A stretch of 64,000 nt of DNA from Campylobacter subantarcticus LMG 24377. Its GTDB lineage: Bacteria > Campylobacterota > Campylobacteria > Campylobacterales > Campylobacteraceae. Of this stretch, positions 1 to 8,707 are shown piece after piece. Made by a program: the position numbers and the translations under genes. The number at the start of each line of letters is the position of its first letter. Position 1 is the stretch's first letter. The notes beneath the pieces were generated by a model. That model saw only the letters and a list, made by a program, of their open reading frames with translations, was not told where the DNA came from and did no database searches. The DNA lies in NCBI RefSeq assembly GCF_000816305.1, contig NZ_CP007773.1:1240001-1304000 (forward strand), in the 5' to 3' direction.

Positions 1-46
1 CAAACACCCAAATACTTATCAACAAGATTAAAAATATTTTTTTCAT
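1..46 (-). CDS. napL: NapL, N-terminal fragment cut by window edge
   Basis: Only the first 15 codons lie in the window. They begin with an ATG at 46 and read MKKIFLILLISIWVF, a basic start followed by a hydrophobic run, as expected for a Sec signal peptide. The gene starts 4 bases after the napB stop codon on the same strand. In Campylobacter the gene after napB is napL, a periplasmic beta-propeller-type accessory protein of the nitrate reductase system. The identity rests on position and the signal-like start only. Confidence 0.5.
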   Translation of the reverse strand, partial: MKKIFLILLISIWVF

Positions 47-50
47 TGTG

Positions 51-569
51 TTATTTCACGCCTTCATTTAAGACTTCTAAGAAATTTGATTTTCTTTTAA
101 GTTCTTCGTTTTTAAATTTCGCCTCAAAATTATTTCCAACCAAAGGTTTTGCATCACTTTGTGGAACATGACACTGAGTACAATTAAATCTTGCCTCACT
201 AACCATATCTTTAGTTGACTTATTTTTTCTCAAGTCAAAATAATGACTACTTGGAAGCGCTGTAGCACCCACATCTTTAGCAATAGCCTTATCATGGCAG
301 CTTAGACAAATATTATTATCTTTTACAATCGGAAGCATATCTTCTAAAGTGTGCGGAATCAATGGCGGAGCATTTTCAAATGATCTTTCGATCAAAACAG
401 ATTCTCCTGCTAAAGCTTGAGAATACTTTACATCTAACAATTCTACATTTTCACTTTCTAAACTTGTTTTTCTTAAACCTATATCCTTTGAATCCACACT
501 TTTAACAGCAAATCCACAAGCGCTTATTAAAACAGCTGCTGCTAAGGATAAAAAGATCTTATTTTTCAT
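51..569 (-). CDS. napB: Periplasmic nitrate reductase, diheme cytochrome c subunit NapB
   Basis: NapB passes electrons to the catalytic subunit NapA in the periplasm. The 172-residue protein has a hydrophobic N-terminal export signal and two heme c sites, CLSCH (about residues 88-92) and CTQCH (about 130-134). Spaced histidines before each (H73, H109) could be the distal ligands of bis-His hemes. The gene overlaps the end of napH by 11 bases and is followed closely by napL, so it belongs to the nap operon. The signal region contains LISAC-G, which resembles a lipoprotein box; NapB is normally a soluble protein, so either signal peptidase I or II cleavage is possible. Confidence 0.93.
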   Translation of the reverse strand: MKNKIFLSLAAAVLISACGFAVKSVDSKDIGLRKTSLESENVELLDVKYSQALAGESVLIERSFENAPPLIPHTLEDMLPIVKDNNICLSCHDKAIAKDVGATALPSSHYFDLRKNKSTKDMVSEARFNCTQCHVPQSDAKPLVGNNFEAKFKNEELKRKSNFLEVLNEGVK

Positions 570-1350
570 TTTCTCTCCTTAAATTTATAATACTAAAACC
601 TAAAGCATCATCCTCACAAACATCAACACATTTTCCACATCTAATGCATTCTCCTGATTTTACATTTTGATTTTCTTTACCTATCATCCAAAGTACTTGT
701 TTTTCAGGACATACTCCAAGACATTTGTAGCATTGAGTGCATTTTTGGAGGTTATATTTGATTTTTAACAGTGAAAAACGCGAACTTAAAGCCCAAAAAG
801 CCCCTAAAGGGCAAAAATGTGAACAAATAAATCTTGGACTAAAAAACGCATCAATACAAAAGATTATCAAAGCTATAAAAAGCCAAGAAATACCGCCAAA
901 AATCAACCCTCTTTGAATGATTCCTATGTAAGAAAATTCCTCAAAAACAGGATAGGAAAAAAGAAAAGAAAAAATCAAAACAAAACCCATCACATAATAA
1001 CGTAAATTTTTATGAACATTAAAAATCTTAGTTTGATTAAATCTTAACTTCACCCTTATATAATAAGCAAAATCTGTGATGATATTAACTGGACACACCC
1101 AAGCACAAAAAGCTCTTCCTGCAAAAATAGCATAAAATAAAAACACTATCAAAGCTCCACTTAAAGCTATCAAATCCACTTGTAAACTTGCCAAAACAAG
1201 TTGAATATAAGCAAAAGGATCACTTAGTGGCACAGAAGAAAACAGTACCGAAGAGCTTAAATTTCCTTTTAATACAAAATCAAACATACCAAAAGAAAAC
1301 AATACTAAAATAGAAAACTGCACCATTCTCCTTAAAATAAGATACTTCAT
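559..1350 (-). CDS. napH: NapH, membrane iron-sulfur quinol dehydrogenase subunit
   Basis: NapH is the membrane partner of NapG and takes part in electron transfer from the quinol pool toward NapB/NapA. Hydrophobic segments are visible around residues 10-28, 50-77, 118-135 and 148-170. Two CX3CP motifs (C82/C86 and C176/C180), typical of NapH/NosR-type proteins, flank the membrane part. The C-terminal portion carries two [4Fe-4S] ferredoxin motifs, C204-X2-C-X2-C-X3-C and C235-X2-C-X2-C-X3-C. The start codon overlaps the last bases of napG (TGA/ATG region), indicating translational coupling. Confidence 0.95.
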   Translation of the reverse strand: MKYLILRRMVQFSILVLFSFGMFDFVLKGNLSSSVLFSSVPLSDPFAYIQLVLASLQVDLIALSGALIVFLFYAIFAGRAFCAWVCPVNIITDFAYYIRVKLRFNQTKIFNVHKNLRYYVMGFVLIFSFLFSYPVFEEFSYIGIIQRGLIFGGISWLFIALIIFCIDAFFSPRFICSHFCPLGAFWALSSRFSLLKIKYNLQKCTQCYKCLGVCPEKQVLWMIGKENQNVKSGECIRCGKCVDVCEDDALGFSIINLRRENEK

Positions 1351-2096
1351 AGCAATTCTCCATCATTAAGATAATCTCTAGCCTTATTTTGGTTGAATTT
1401 TTTTTCAGTATTTACATCTTGTAAACGCTTTTCATCTTTTTCATCCCAACCTTTGATGTAATTATCTCCAGCTTTTCCTAAAACAAATTCCCTAGGCAAA
1501 ACTCTAATGGCTGGCTTTTGAGTAATACAAGCTTTTTCACAAATTCCACAACCCACACACACTTCATGATCTACCACAGGTAGCAAAAATGCGTGCTTTG
1601 CGGTTCTTTCATTACGCTTTGCTTCAAGCTTAATCGCCTTATCAATCAAAGGACAAGCTCTATAACAAGCATCACATTGTATCCCCCAATACGCCACGCA
1701 GCTTGCGCTATCAATAATAGCTATACCCATTTTTGTTTTACAAATTCCATCTTTTTGCTCTAAATACTTATGATCTAAAGCATTTGTTGGACAATCTTTT
1801 ATACAAGGGATATCTTCACACAACCTGCAAGGATTTTCTCTAGCTACAAAAAAAGGTGTTCCGTTTTTTGCACTATCTTGCACTGTAGCTAATTTTAAAA
1901 CATCATAAGGACAAGCCCTCACACAAAGTCCACATCGTATGCATTTTGACAAAAATTCTTTTTCATCATCAGCACCAGGTGGTCTTAAAAAATACTCCTG
2001 ATTGGAACTCAGTGCTAAACTTGCTAAAAAAGCACTACCGCTTCCTATGCACAAAAGCTTCAATGTAAAGGCTAAAAATTCTCTTCTTTTATTCAT
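1347..2096 (-). CDS. napG: NapG, periplasmic ferredoxin-type quinol dehydrogenase subunit
   Basis: NapG is an electron-transfer protein with four [4Fe-4S] clusters that works with membrane-bound NapH. The N-terminus contains RREFL followed by a hydrophobic stretch, consistent with Tat export of a folded iron-sulfur protein. Four cysteine clusters are visible, starting near residues 52, 90, 133 and 180. The second (C90, C93, C98, C102) and third (C133, C141, C144, C148) have irregular spacing, as in this family. The gene lies 4 bases after napA and overlaps napH by 4 bases. Confidence 0.95.
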   Translation of the reverse strand: MNKRREFLAFTLKLLCIGSGSAFLASLALSSNQEYFLRPPGADDEKEFLSKCIRCGLCVRACPYDVLKLATVQDSAKNGTPFFVARENPCRLCEDIPCIKDCPTNALDHKYLEQKDGICKTKMGIAIIDSASCVAYWGIQCDACYRACPLIDKAIKLEAKRNERTAKHAFLLPVVDHEVCVGCGICEKACITQKPAIRVLPREFVLGKAGDNYIKGWDEKDEKRLQDVNTEKKFNQNKARDYLNDGELL

Positions 2097-2100
2097 TATT

Positions 2101-4875
2101 TTATGCTTTGGTAATTTTTACGGCACACTTTTTAAAATCTGTTTGATTAGACAATGGACAAGTTGCATCTAGTGTAACTTTATTAATATACACATTCTCA
2201 TCAAACCAAGGTACATAAACAAGACCTTTAGAAGGTTTATTTCTACCACGAAAATCTACTCTTGCTTTTACTTTGCCACGGCGAGATTCTACCCATACAA
2301 TATCACCTTGGTTAATCTGCATTGCTTTAGCATCATCTTCATTCATATAACAAAGCGCTTCAGGAACTGCACGGAAAAGCTCAGGAACTCTCATGGTCAT
2401 TGTTCCACTATGCCAGTGCTCTAAAACCCTACCAGTAGACAACCAGAATGGATACTCTTTGCTTGGTCTTTCAGGTGCTTTCATGAATGGTCTAAAGAAA
2501 ATTTTTACTTTATTTTTTAAGCTGTATTTTTCTTTAGTTTGCGGAGCTAGCAAGTCTCCTTTTGGTAGTTCTTTTGCAAAATCTCCATAAAATGCAAAAT
2601 CTGAATTTGGAGCAGCTTTTTTAGCGTAATAGTCAAATTTAGTATTAAATCTCCATTGAGTTTCTTTACCATTAACCACAGGCCATCTTAAGCCTCTTAC
2701 TTTATGATAAGTGTCAAAATCAGCTAAATCATGTCCATGACCTAAACCAAATTTGCGATATTCTTCCCATAAATACTTTTGCACAAAAAACCCATAGCCG
2801 TTAAATTCTTTACCATCGCTACCTATGACTTTTCTCTCATCGCCAAATACTTCAGAGTTATCAAAACCTTTAGCGATATTATCCTTAGCTTTGAAAGTTT
2901 TTGCTTCTTTATTTGCAAATAACACATCAAATAAAGTATCATCTTCGCTATAACCCATAGCTTTTGCTTCTTCCAAAACGCTTGGTAAAGTAAGCTTATC
3001 ATTTACCTTAGTTTCACCCCAAACTTCTTTTAGTTTAAAGCGTTTTGCAAATTCCATAATTTGCCAAGTATCACTCATAGCCTCACCTACAGGTAATACT
3101 TGTTGCTTCCAATGTTGGGTTCTTCTTTCAGCATTACCATAAGCTCCCCATTTTTCATAAATCATTGCACTTGGTAAAATCAAATCAGCCACTTTAGCAC
3201 TAATTCCTGGGTAACAATCACTCACAACAATAAAATTATCCATTTCTCTTGCTGCTGCTATCCAGTGATTTGCATTAGCTGTATTTTGCCAAGGATTGTT
3301 TACTTGCACCCAAGCAAATTTGATATTTCCATCTTCTAAATCTCTCATGATTTTCAAATACGGTGCACCTGGTTTGGGATTAATCGTTTTCGTAGGAACT
3401 TTCCAAATTTTTTCACTAATAGCTCTATGTTTAGGATTTGCCACCACCATATCAGCAGGTAAACGGTGTGAAAAAGTCCCTACTTCTCTTGCTGTTCCAC
3501 AAGCACTTGGCTGTCCTGTCAGTGAAAATGCCCCATTACCTGGTTTAGCTTGTTTACCAAGTAGAAAATGCACCATATAAGCTTGCTCATTCACCCAAGT
3601 ACCTCTTGTGTGTTGATTAAAGCCCATAGTCCAAAAACTTACAACTTTTCTGTTTTGTTCTATGTAAAGACTAGCTAATTCTTGAAGTTTTTTCTTAAAT
3701 TCATCAATACTTTCATCTTCATTACCCTTAGCAACTTTAGCAACATAATCAAGCGTATAAGGTTCTAAAGCTTTCTTAAAATCTTCAAAAGAAATTTCCC
3801 AATGCGCATCAGGAGCGCCTTGGTGTTTCATTTCAAATTTATCACCTGCTTTTACTCCCAAATAAGCTAAAGAAACCGCTTCTTCCTCATCTAAAACAAT
3901 TGCATTTTGCTTTGCAACCGTGTCTTTCTCACTTGCTTTAAATTTAGGATGGTTTGGATTATTTCTCATCCCATAACCAATATCAGCATAACCTGTTGTG
4001 AAAATACAATGTTTTTCAATAAATTCTTTATCCATAGTTTCAGGATGATTATAAACAATCTCTCTTGCTATATAATTCCAAATAGCTAAATCAGTATTTG
4101 GTTTGAAAATAATTTCAGTATCTGCTATATGAGAAGTTCTATTAGAAAAAGTAGATAAATTTATTATTTTAACTTGATCTAAATTGCTTAATTTTCTATC
4201 ACTTACCCTTGACCATAAAATCGGATGCATTTCTGCCATATTTGCACCCCAAGTAATAATAGTATCAGTAAGCTCTATATCATCATAACAACCGGAAGGC
4301 TCATCAACTCCAAAAGTTTGCATAAAACCAACAACAGCACTAGCCATGCAGTGACGTGCATTTGGATCTATATTGTTTGATCTAAAACCAGCTTTTACTA
4401 ATTTTGCAGCAGCATATCCTTCTTGTATAGTATATTGACCGCTTGCGAAAATTCCAATACCCTCAACACCTTTTTCTTTATAAGCTTTTTTAAATTGTTT
4501 TTCCATTTCATCAAAAGCTCTTTGCCAAGAAACTTGTTGGAATTTTCCTTTTTTATCAAACTCACCTTTTGCATTTACACGAAGTAAAGGTGTAACTAAA
4601 CGGTCTTCTCCATACATAATTTTTGCATTAAAATAACCTTTAATACAATTTAATCCACGATTTACAGGAGCTGCTGGATCTCCTTTTACAGCAACAATTT
4701 TACCATCTAAACTTGCAACTAAAATTCCACAGCCTGTACCACAAAATCTACAAACAGCCTTATCCCAACGCCATTTATTCTCAGTATTTGCAAGCACACT
4801 ACTTGGAACACTAAGACCTGCAACACCACAAGCACTAGCAATAGCGGTATTTTTAATGAAGTCCCTTCTGTTCAT
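2101..4875 (-). CDS. napA: Periplasmic nitrate reductase catalytic subunit NapA
   Basis: NapA reduces nitrate to nitrite in the periplasm using a Mo-bis-MGD cofactor and one [4Fe-4S] cluster. The Tat signal has RRDFIK followed by a hydrophobic region ending near SVLA. The cluster ligands are CRFCGTGC and a fourth cysteine in LNCIKGY. The expected molybdenum-ligating cysteine sits in ARHCMAS near residue 177. At 924 residues the protein is full length for the Campylobacter type. Two ATGs are adjacent (4878 and 4875). The GAGGG ribosome site is only 2 bases from the first and 5 from the second, so I chose the second. An 11-bp inverted repeat lies just upstream. Confidence 0.96.
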   Translation of the reverse strand: MNRRDFIKNTAIASACGVAGLSVPSSVLANTENKWRWDKAVCRFCGTGCGILVASLDGKIVAVKGDPAAPVNRGLNCIKGYFNAKIMYGEDRLVTPLLRVNAKGEFDKKGKFQQVSWQRAFDEMEKQFKKAYKEKGVEGIGIFASGQYTIQEGYAAAKLVKAGFRSNNIDPNARHCMASAVVGFMQTFGVDEPSGCYDDIELTDTIITWGANMAEMHPILWSRVSDRKLSNLDQVKIINLSTFSNRTSHIADTEIIFKPNTDLAIWNYIAREIVYNHPETMDKEFIEKHCIFTTGYADIGYGMRNNPNHPKFKASEKDTVAKQNAIVLDEEEAVSLAYLGVKAGDKFEMKHQGAPDAHWEISFEDFKKALEPYTLDYVAKVAKGNEDESIDEFKKKLQELASLYIEQNRKVVSFWTMGFNQHTRGTWVNEQAYMVHFLLGKQAKPGNGAFSLTGQPSACGTAREVGTFSHRLPADMVVANPKHRAISEKIWKVPTKTINPKPGAPYLKIMRDLEDGNIKFAWVQVNNPWQNTANANHWIAAAREMDNFIVVSDCYPGISAKVADLILPSAMIYEKWGAYGNAERRTQHWKQQVLPVGEAMSDTWQIMEFAKRFKLKEVWGETKVNDKLTLPSVLEEAKAMGYSEDDTLFDVLFANKEAKTFKAKDNIAKGFDNSEVFGDERKVIGSDGKEFNGYGFFVQKYLWEEYRKFGLGHGHDLADFDTYHKVRGLRWPVVNGKETQWRFNTKFDYYAKKAAPNSDFAFYGDFAKELPKGDLLAPQTKEKYSLKNKVKIFFRPFMKAPERPSKEYPFWLSTGRVLEHWHSGTMTMRVPELFRAVPEALCYMNEDDAKAMQINQGDIVWVESRRGKVKARVDFRGRNKPSKGLVYVPWFDENVYINKVTLDATCPLSNQTDFKKCAVKITKA

Positions 4876-4894
4876 CATATCCCTCGTTATTGTT

Positions 4895-4923
4895 TATTTA
4901 TGTATATAAAGAATACATAAATA
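4895..4923. promoter_or_regulatory. Perfect 11-bp inverted repeat upstream of napA
   Basis: The arms TATTTATGTAT (4895-4905) and ATACATAAATA (4913-4923) are exact reverse complements separated by 7 bases. The element sits about 20 bases upstream of the napA start codon. It could be an operator for a dimeric regulator, or a hairpin in the 5' leader close to the ribosome site. It does not match the Fnr/Crp half-site pair TTGAT-N4-ATCAA. Confidence 0.45.
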
Positions 4924-5029
4924 TAACATTACTATAGATTACTTTAAATTTAAATTATAAGAAAGAATATTTTATAGGTATTTATAAATAGGAGTTTTTT
5001 GGTATTTTTTAATATTTTTTGCATATTAT

Positions 5030-5055
5030 AAAACACTAGTTAATTCTAGCGTTTT
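5030..5055 (-). terminator. Likely terminator of the flgG2-flgG unit
   Basis: On the minus strand AAAACGCTAG pairs with CTAGTGTTTT across a 6-base loop, with one G-U pair. The right arm ends in a short U run. The hairpin includes the flgG stop codon. Confidence 0.5.
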
Positions 5056-5840
5056 AATTGATTTACAATACCAAGCATATCATCACTTGTAGTAATAGCT
5101 TTTGAACCTGCTTCATAAGCTCTTTGACCTGTAATAAGATCTGTCATTTCTTCTACAAGCTGTACATTACTAAGTTCTACAAAGCCATGTTTGATTACAG
5201 AAAATCCATTCTCACCTGCTATACCTGCAATAGGTGCTCCACTTGCATCAGTTTCTACCAAAAGATTATCTCCTAAAGCATGTAAGCCTGCTGGATTGAT
5301 AAAATTCACAAGTTCAATTTGTCCTATTTGAGTTTCAGCAGTATTTCCTGGTTGCATTACTGAAACAGTTCCATCACTTGCAACATTTATAGCTGTAGCA
5401 TCTTCTGGTATAGTCATTTCAGGTAACAACCTATAACCATCTGAATTTACTATATTTCCTTCAGCATCTTTTGTAAATTGTCCATTTCTAGTATAAGCTA
5501 TAGTTCCATCAGGCATTTGAATTTGAAAAAAGCCATTGTTACCTGCAATTGCCATATCAAGACCTGAAGTTGAAGTTTGTTTTAAACTACCTTCACTAAA
5601 AATTTTACTCACAGCTGTCACTCTTGAGCCAAGACCCACTTCTATACCACTTGGGTGTTTTGTGGTGCTTGAAGTTGAAGTACCTGCATACTTCATAGTT
5701 TGATACATCAAATCTGCAAATTCTGCACGAGATTTTTTATAACCCACTGTATTAACATTTGAAATATTATTTGAAGTTACATCAATTTGTGTTTGTTGTG
5801 ATACCATCCCTGATGCTGCTGTATATAATGATCTTAACAT
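5046..5840 (-). CDS. flgG: Flagellar distal rod protein FlgG
   Basis: FlgG polymerises to form the distal rod of the flagellar basal body. The 264-residue protein starts with the family signature MLRSLYTAASGM and contains the rod-protein motif NNISNVNTVGYKKSR near residues 28-42. It ends with the conserved C-terminal helix (VQLVEEMTDLITGQRAYEAGSKAI). The length matches FlgG of other bacteria. It follows the second rod-like gene after 17 bases and is presumably read from the same sigma54 promoter. Confidence 0.96.
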   Translation of the reverse strand: MLRSLYTAASGMVSQQTQIDVTSNNISNVNTVGYKKSRAEFADLMYQTMKYAGTSTSSTTKHPSGIEVGLGSRVTAVSKIFSEGSLKQTSTSGLDMAIAGNNGFFQIQMPDGTIAYTRNGQFTKDAEGNIVNSDGYRLLPEMTIPEDATAINVASDGTVSVMQPGNTAETQIGQIELVNFINPAGLHALGDNLLVETDASGAPIAGIAGENGFSVIKHGFVELSNVQLVEEMTDLITGQRAYEAGSKAITTSDDMLGIVNQLKR

Positions 5841-5857
5841 TTTATCTATCCTTAGTT

Positions 5858-6670
5858 TTATTTAGTACTTGCTAATTTATTAATAGCTTCTTGATTTAAA
5901 TCATCCATATGAGATGTCATGACTTTTTGATACATCTCAACCATTCTATTTGCCTCTATTAATCCTACCATTTCTGTAACTGGATTAACATTTGAACCTT
6001 GGGTGAAACCTTGCTTTACGGCACTAGAATTAGGCAAATCTCTAATTTTATTTAAATTATCAATTTTATACATATTATCGCCATCTTTTTGCAAATCTCT
6101 TAAATCATCAACCTGTGCTACGAATAATCTTGCTATATCTTGATTAGACGCACTAATTATTCCATTTTTATCTACATTAATAAAAGAAGTAGAATCTCCT
6201 ACACGTATACCATCATTTTCAGGATTATTAAAATAATCACTACTTAAAACTCTATATCCTTGACGATTTACTAAATAACCCTCATCATCAAGTTGGAAAT
6301 TTCCATCCTGGCTTAATCTTACTTCTCCATTATTGGTCTTGATCAAATAAAAAGTATCCTCACGAGCAAGAGCCAAATCTAAAGGATTATGTGTCATTTT
6401 CATAGAACCCACACTAAAATTAGTGTAAACATGATTAACTTGCGGAACTCTATCTATAGTTGTATTTACAAATCTTGCAGCATCTCTTGTGTGATTTTCT
6501 ATAGGTAACTCATCTTGAGTTTCTTTAAAAATCCTTTTAAAATCTGCAATAACAACATTATCTCTTTTATAGCCACTTGTATTAACATTTGCTAGATTAT
6601 TAGTCACAACATCCAAACGATTAAACTGTGTAACCATAGCACCAGTAGCTTGATAATAACCATTTTGCAT
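5858..6670 (-). CDS. flgG2: Flagellar proximal rod-type protein (FlgG2/FlgF-like)
   Basis: This 270-residue protein belongs to the FlgF/FlgG rod family and probably forms the proximal rod, the FlgF role. It has the N-terminal motif NNLANVNTSGYKRDN near residues 28-42 and a C-terminal NPVTEMVGLIEANRMVEMYQKV helix. The name flgG2 follows Campylobacter usage; the sequence alone does not separate FlgF from a second FlgG with certainty. A GGAA ribosome site precedes the ATG and a sigma54 promoter lies about 40 bases upstream, diverging from rpoD. Confidence 0.9.
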   Translation of the reverse strand: MQNGYYQATGAMVTQFNRLDVVTNNLANVNTSGYKRDNVVIADFKRIFKETQDELPIENHTRDAARFVNTTIDRVPQVNHVYTNFSVGSMKMTHNPLDLALAREDTFYLIKTNNGEVRLSQDGNFQLDDEGYLVNRQGYRVLSSDYFNNPENDGIRVGDSTSFINVDKNGIISASNQDIARLFVAQVDDLRDLQKDGDNMYKIDNLNKIRDLPNSSAVKQGFTQGSNVNPVTEMVGLIEANRMVEMYQKVMTSHMDDLNQEAINKLASTK

Positions 6671-6710
6671 TGTTTTTCCTATCTAAAATCTTTATTTTTT
6701 GTACCAAACA

Positions 6711-6728
6711 AAGCAAAATGTGTTCCAA
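6711..6728 (-). promoter_or_regulatory. Sigma54 (RpoN) promoter of flgG2-flgG
   Basis: The minus strand reads TTGGAACACATTTTGCTT. GG (6726-6725) and GC (6714-6713) are separated by exactly 10 bases, as required for sigma54 -24/-12 elements. The downstream genes are flagellar rod genes, which are RpoN/FlgR-controlled in Campylobacter. Confidence 0.85.
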
Positions 6729-6757
6729 AATATTTTTATTTGTTTTTAATTAATCTT

Positions 6758-6767
6758 TAGGCATAAT
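6758..6767 (+). promoter_or_regulatory. Probable sigma70 promoter (-10) of rpoD
   Basis: TTAGGCATAAT, a G-extended -10 element preceded by T-rich sequence, lies about 40 bases upstream of the rpoD ATG. Campylobacter vegetative promoters usually lack a clear -35 box. Confidence 0.45.
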
Positions 6768-6807
6768 ATTTAGTTTTACACTCACTACTTAAATACAAGG
6801 GGTATCT

Positions 6808-8685
6808 ATGGCTAATGGAACTAATGTTTTAGAAGAACTTTTCAAAGAAAACTCTAAAGATTATATCACATATGAAAAACTTGTCAAGTATTTTGCAAAG
6901 CTTCCAAATACAACAAGTGCTAAAAAAATCCATGATTTAATGGATAAATACAAAGTGGAATTAATTTCCTCAGCCGAAATTGCTAAAAAAAGAAATTTAG
7001 AAGAAGCAAAAAAATTACAAGAAGAAAAACAAAAATTACAAGATACAAGTTTAGAAAATGAATTTGATTTAGCCAATGAAAATGATTTGCTTGAGTGGAG
7101 TAGATCAGACTCTCCTGTTAGAATGTATTTAAGAGAAATGGGACAAATTGCTCTTTTAAACAAAGATGAAGAAATTGAAATTTCTAAAAAAATTGAATTA
7201 GGCGAAGACATTATCATTGATGCATTTTGTTCAGTGCCTTATTTGATTGACTTTATTTTAGATTATAAAGAACCTTTAATCAACAGAGAAAGAAGAGTTA
7301 AAGAACTTTTTAAAAGCTTTGAAGATGATGATAAAAGTGATGATGATAAAAGTGATGATGAAGTAGACCATGAAGATGATGGCGAACACGAAGAAAGCGA
7401 AAACTCAAACGAAAAAAAACCTAAAAAAACTAGCAAAAAAGAAGATGAGAGAACTTTAAAAGTTATAGAAAGTTTTAAAGCTCTAGAAAAAGCAAAAAAG
7501 GAGTGGCTTAAAACTATTTCTACCATTAATGCAGAAAAAAACAACGATGAGTTATTGGATAAACTAATCATCGCCTTTAAGAAAAACATACTAAAAGAAA
7601 AATTAATGGATCTAGGTCCTACTTCAAAACTCATTTCTGAGATCGTAAAATCCATGGAAACTGCATTAAAAAGTGATGAGGAATTTGACAAAGAATTAAA
7701 ACGTCTAGAGTATCGCTTACCGATGTTTTCAGATGAACTCAAACAAAGACACCAAGATATTTTAAAAGATATTACTAAACTCAGCAAAGAAGAAATCGCT
7801 GAACGCGCTTTAGAAACAACTATGGTTAGCACCTATATGGAAATTAAAAAACTAATCCAAACCAAAGAAGCTAGTCAAAATTCTTTTGACTTAGAAAAAG
7901 ATCAATTAAAAGAAATTCTAGAACAAATCAAACGTGGTAAAAAAATCTCAGATGAAGCTAAAACAAGAATGGCCAAATCAAATTTACGTTTGGTTGTAAG
8001 CATTGCTAAAAGATATACCAACCGAGGTTTGCCGTTTTTAGATCTAATCCAAGAAGGCAATATAGGTCTAATGAAAGCAGTGGATAAATTTGAATACAAA
8101 CGTGGATATAAGTTTTCAACTTATGCAACTTGGTGGATTAGACAAGCCATTTCAAGAGCTATTGCTGATCAAGCAAGAACGATTAGAATTCCTATTCATA
8201 TGATAGAAACTATCAATCAAATCAATAAAATCATTCGCGAGTATTTGCAAAAAGAAGGCAAAGAACCCGATGTAAGCATCATCGCTAAAGAAGTAGGCCT
8301 TAGCGTGGATAAAGTAAAACAAGTGATTAAAATCACCAAAGAGCCGATTTCGCTTGAAGCACCTATTAGCAATGAGGATGATGGTAAATTTGGAGATTTT
8401 GTAGAAGATAGAACTTCAATTTCGCCTATGGATCATATCTTAAAAGATGATTTAAAAGAACAAATTGATGAAGTTTTAGATCAACTTAATGATAGAGAAA
8501 AAGCTGTTATTAGAATGCGCTTTGGATTAATGGATGATGAGAGTGATAGAACCTTAGAAGAAATCGGTAAAGAATTAAATGTTACAAGAGAAAGAGTAAG
8601 ACAAATAGAAAGCTCGGCAATCAAAAAACTTAAGCATCCAAAAGTTGGTAGAAAGCTGAAAAATTACATAGAAGGTTGGAAATAA
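6808..8685 (+). CDS. rpoD: RNA polymerase primary sigma factor RpoD (sigma70)
   Basis: RpoD directs RNA polymerase to housekeeping promoters. The 625-residue protein has region 1.2 ([11 protein letters not shown], about 102-112), region 2 with the -10-binding segment [17 protein letters not shown], region 3, and region 4.2 with the helix-turn-helix [18 protein letters not shown] near the C-terminus. Between regions 1.2 and 2 there is a very acidic stretch (about 171-200) partly encoded by a 15-bp tandem repeat. The start is supported by AAGGGG upstream. The stop codon forms part of a hairpin shared with convergent ppk. Confidence 0.97.
   Translation: MANGTNVLEELFKENSKDYITYEKLVKYFAKLPNTTSAKKIHDLMDKYKVELISSAEIAKKRNLEEAKKLQEEKQKLQDTSLENEFDLANENDLLEWSRSDSPVRMYLREMGQIALLNKDEEIEISKKIELGEDIIIDAFCSVPYLIDFILDYKEPLINRERRVKELFKSFEDDDKSDDDKSDDEVDHEDDGEHEESENSNEKKPKKTSKKEDERTLKVIESFKALEKAKKEWLKTISTINAEKNNDELLDKLIIAFKKNILKEKLMDLGPTSKLISEIVKSMETALKSDEEFDKELKRLEYRLPMFSDELKQRHQDILKDITKLSKEEIAERALETTMVSTYMEIKKLIQTKEASQNSFDLEKDQLKEILEQIKRGKKISDEAKTRMAKSNLRLVVSIAKRYTNRGLPFLDLIQEGNIGLMKAVDKFEYKRGYKFSTYATWWIRQAISRAIADQARTIRIPIHMIETINQINKIIREYLQKEGKEPDVSIIAKEVGLSVDKVKQVIKITKEPISLEAPISNEDDGKFGDFVEDRTSISPMDHILKDDLKEQIDEVLDQLNDREKAVIRMRFGLMDDESDRTLEEIGKELNVTRERVRQIESSAIKKLKHPKVGRKLKNYIEGWK
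7324..7360 (+). repeat. 15-bp tandem repeat inside rpoD
   Basis: The unit GATGATGATAAAAGT occurs twice in a row (7324-7338, 7339-7353), followed by a third copy of its first seven bases. It encodes [12 protein letters not shown] in the non-conserved region of sigma70. The unit is a multiple of three, so copy-number change would keep the frame. Confidence 0.85.
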
Positions 8686-8707
8686 TCCTTGCAAAAAGCA
8701 AGGATTA
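8683..8707. terminator. Hairpin between convergent rpoD and ppk
   Basis: TAATCCTTGC and GCAAGGATTA form a perfect 10-bp stem with an AAAAA loop. The stem contains both the rpoD stop codon and the ppk stop codon. The U tract is short on either strand, so it is a probable bidirectional terminator rather than a textbook one. Confidence 0.65.

Noticed and set aside
7263-7832. A 189-codon open frame antisense to rpoD
   Set aside because: The serine/leucine-rich translation is the mirror of the acidic and lysine-rich part of RpoD; rpoD itself is unmistakable.
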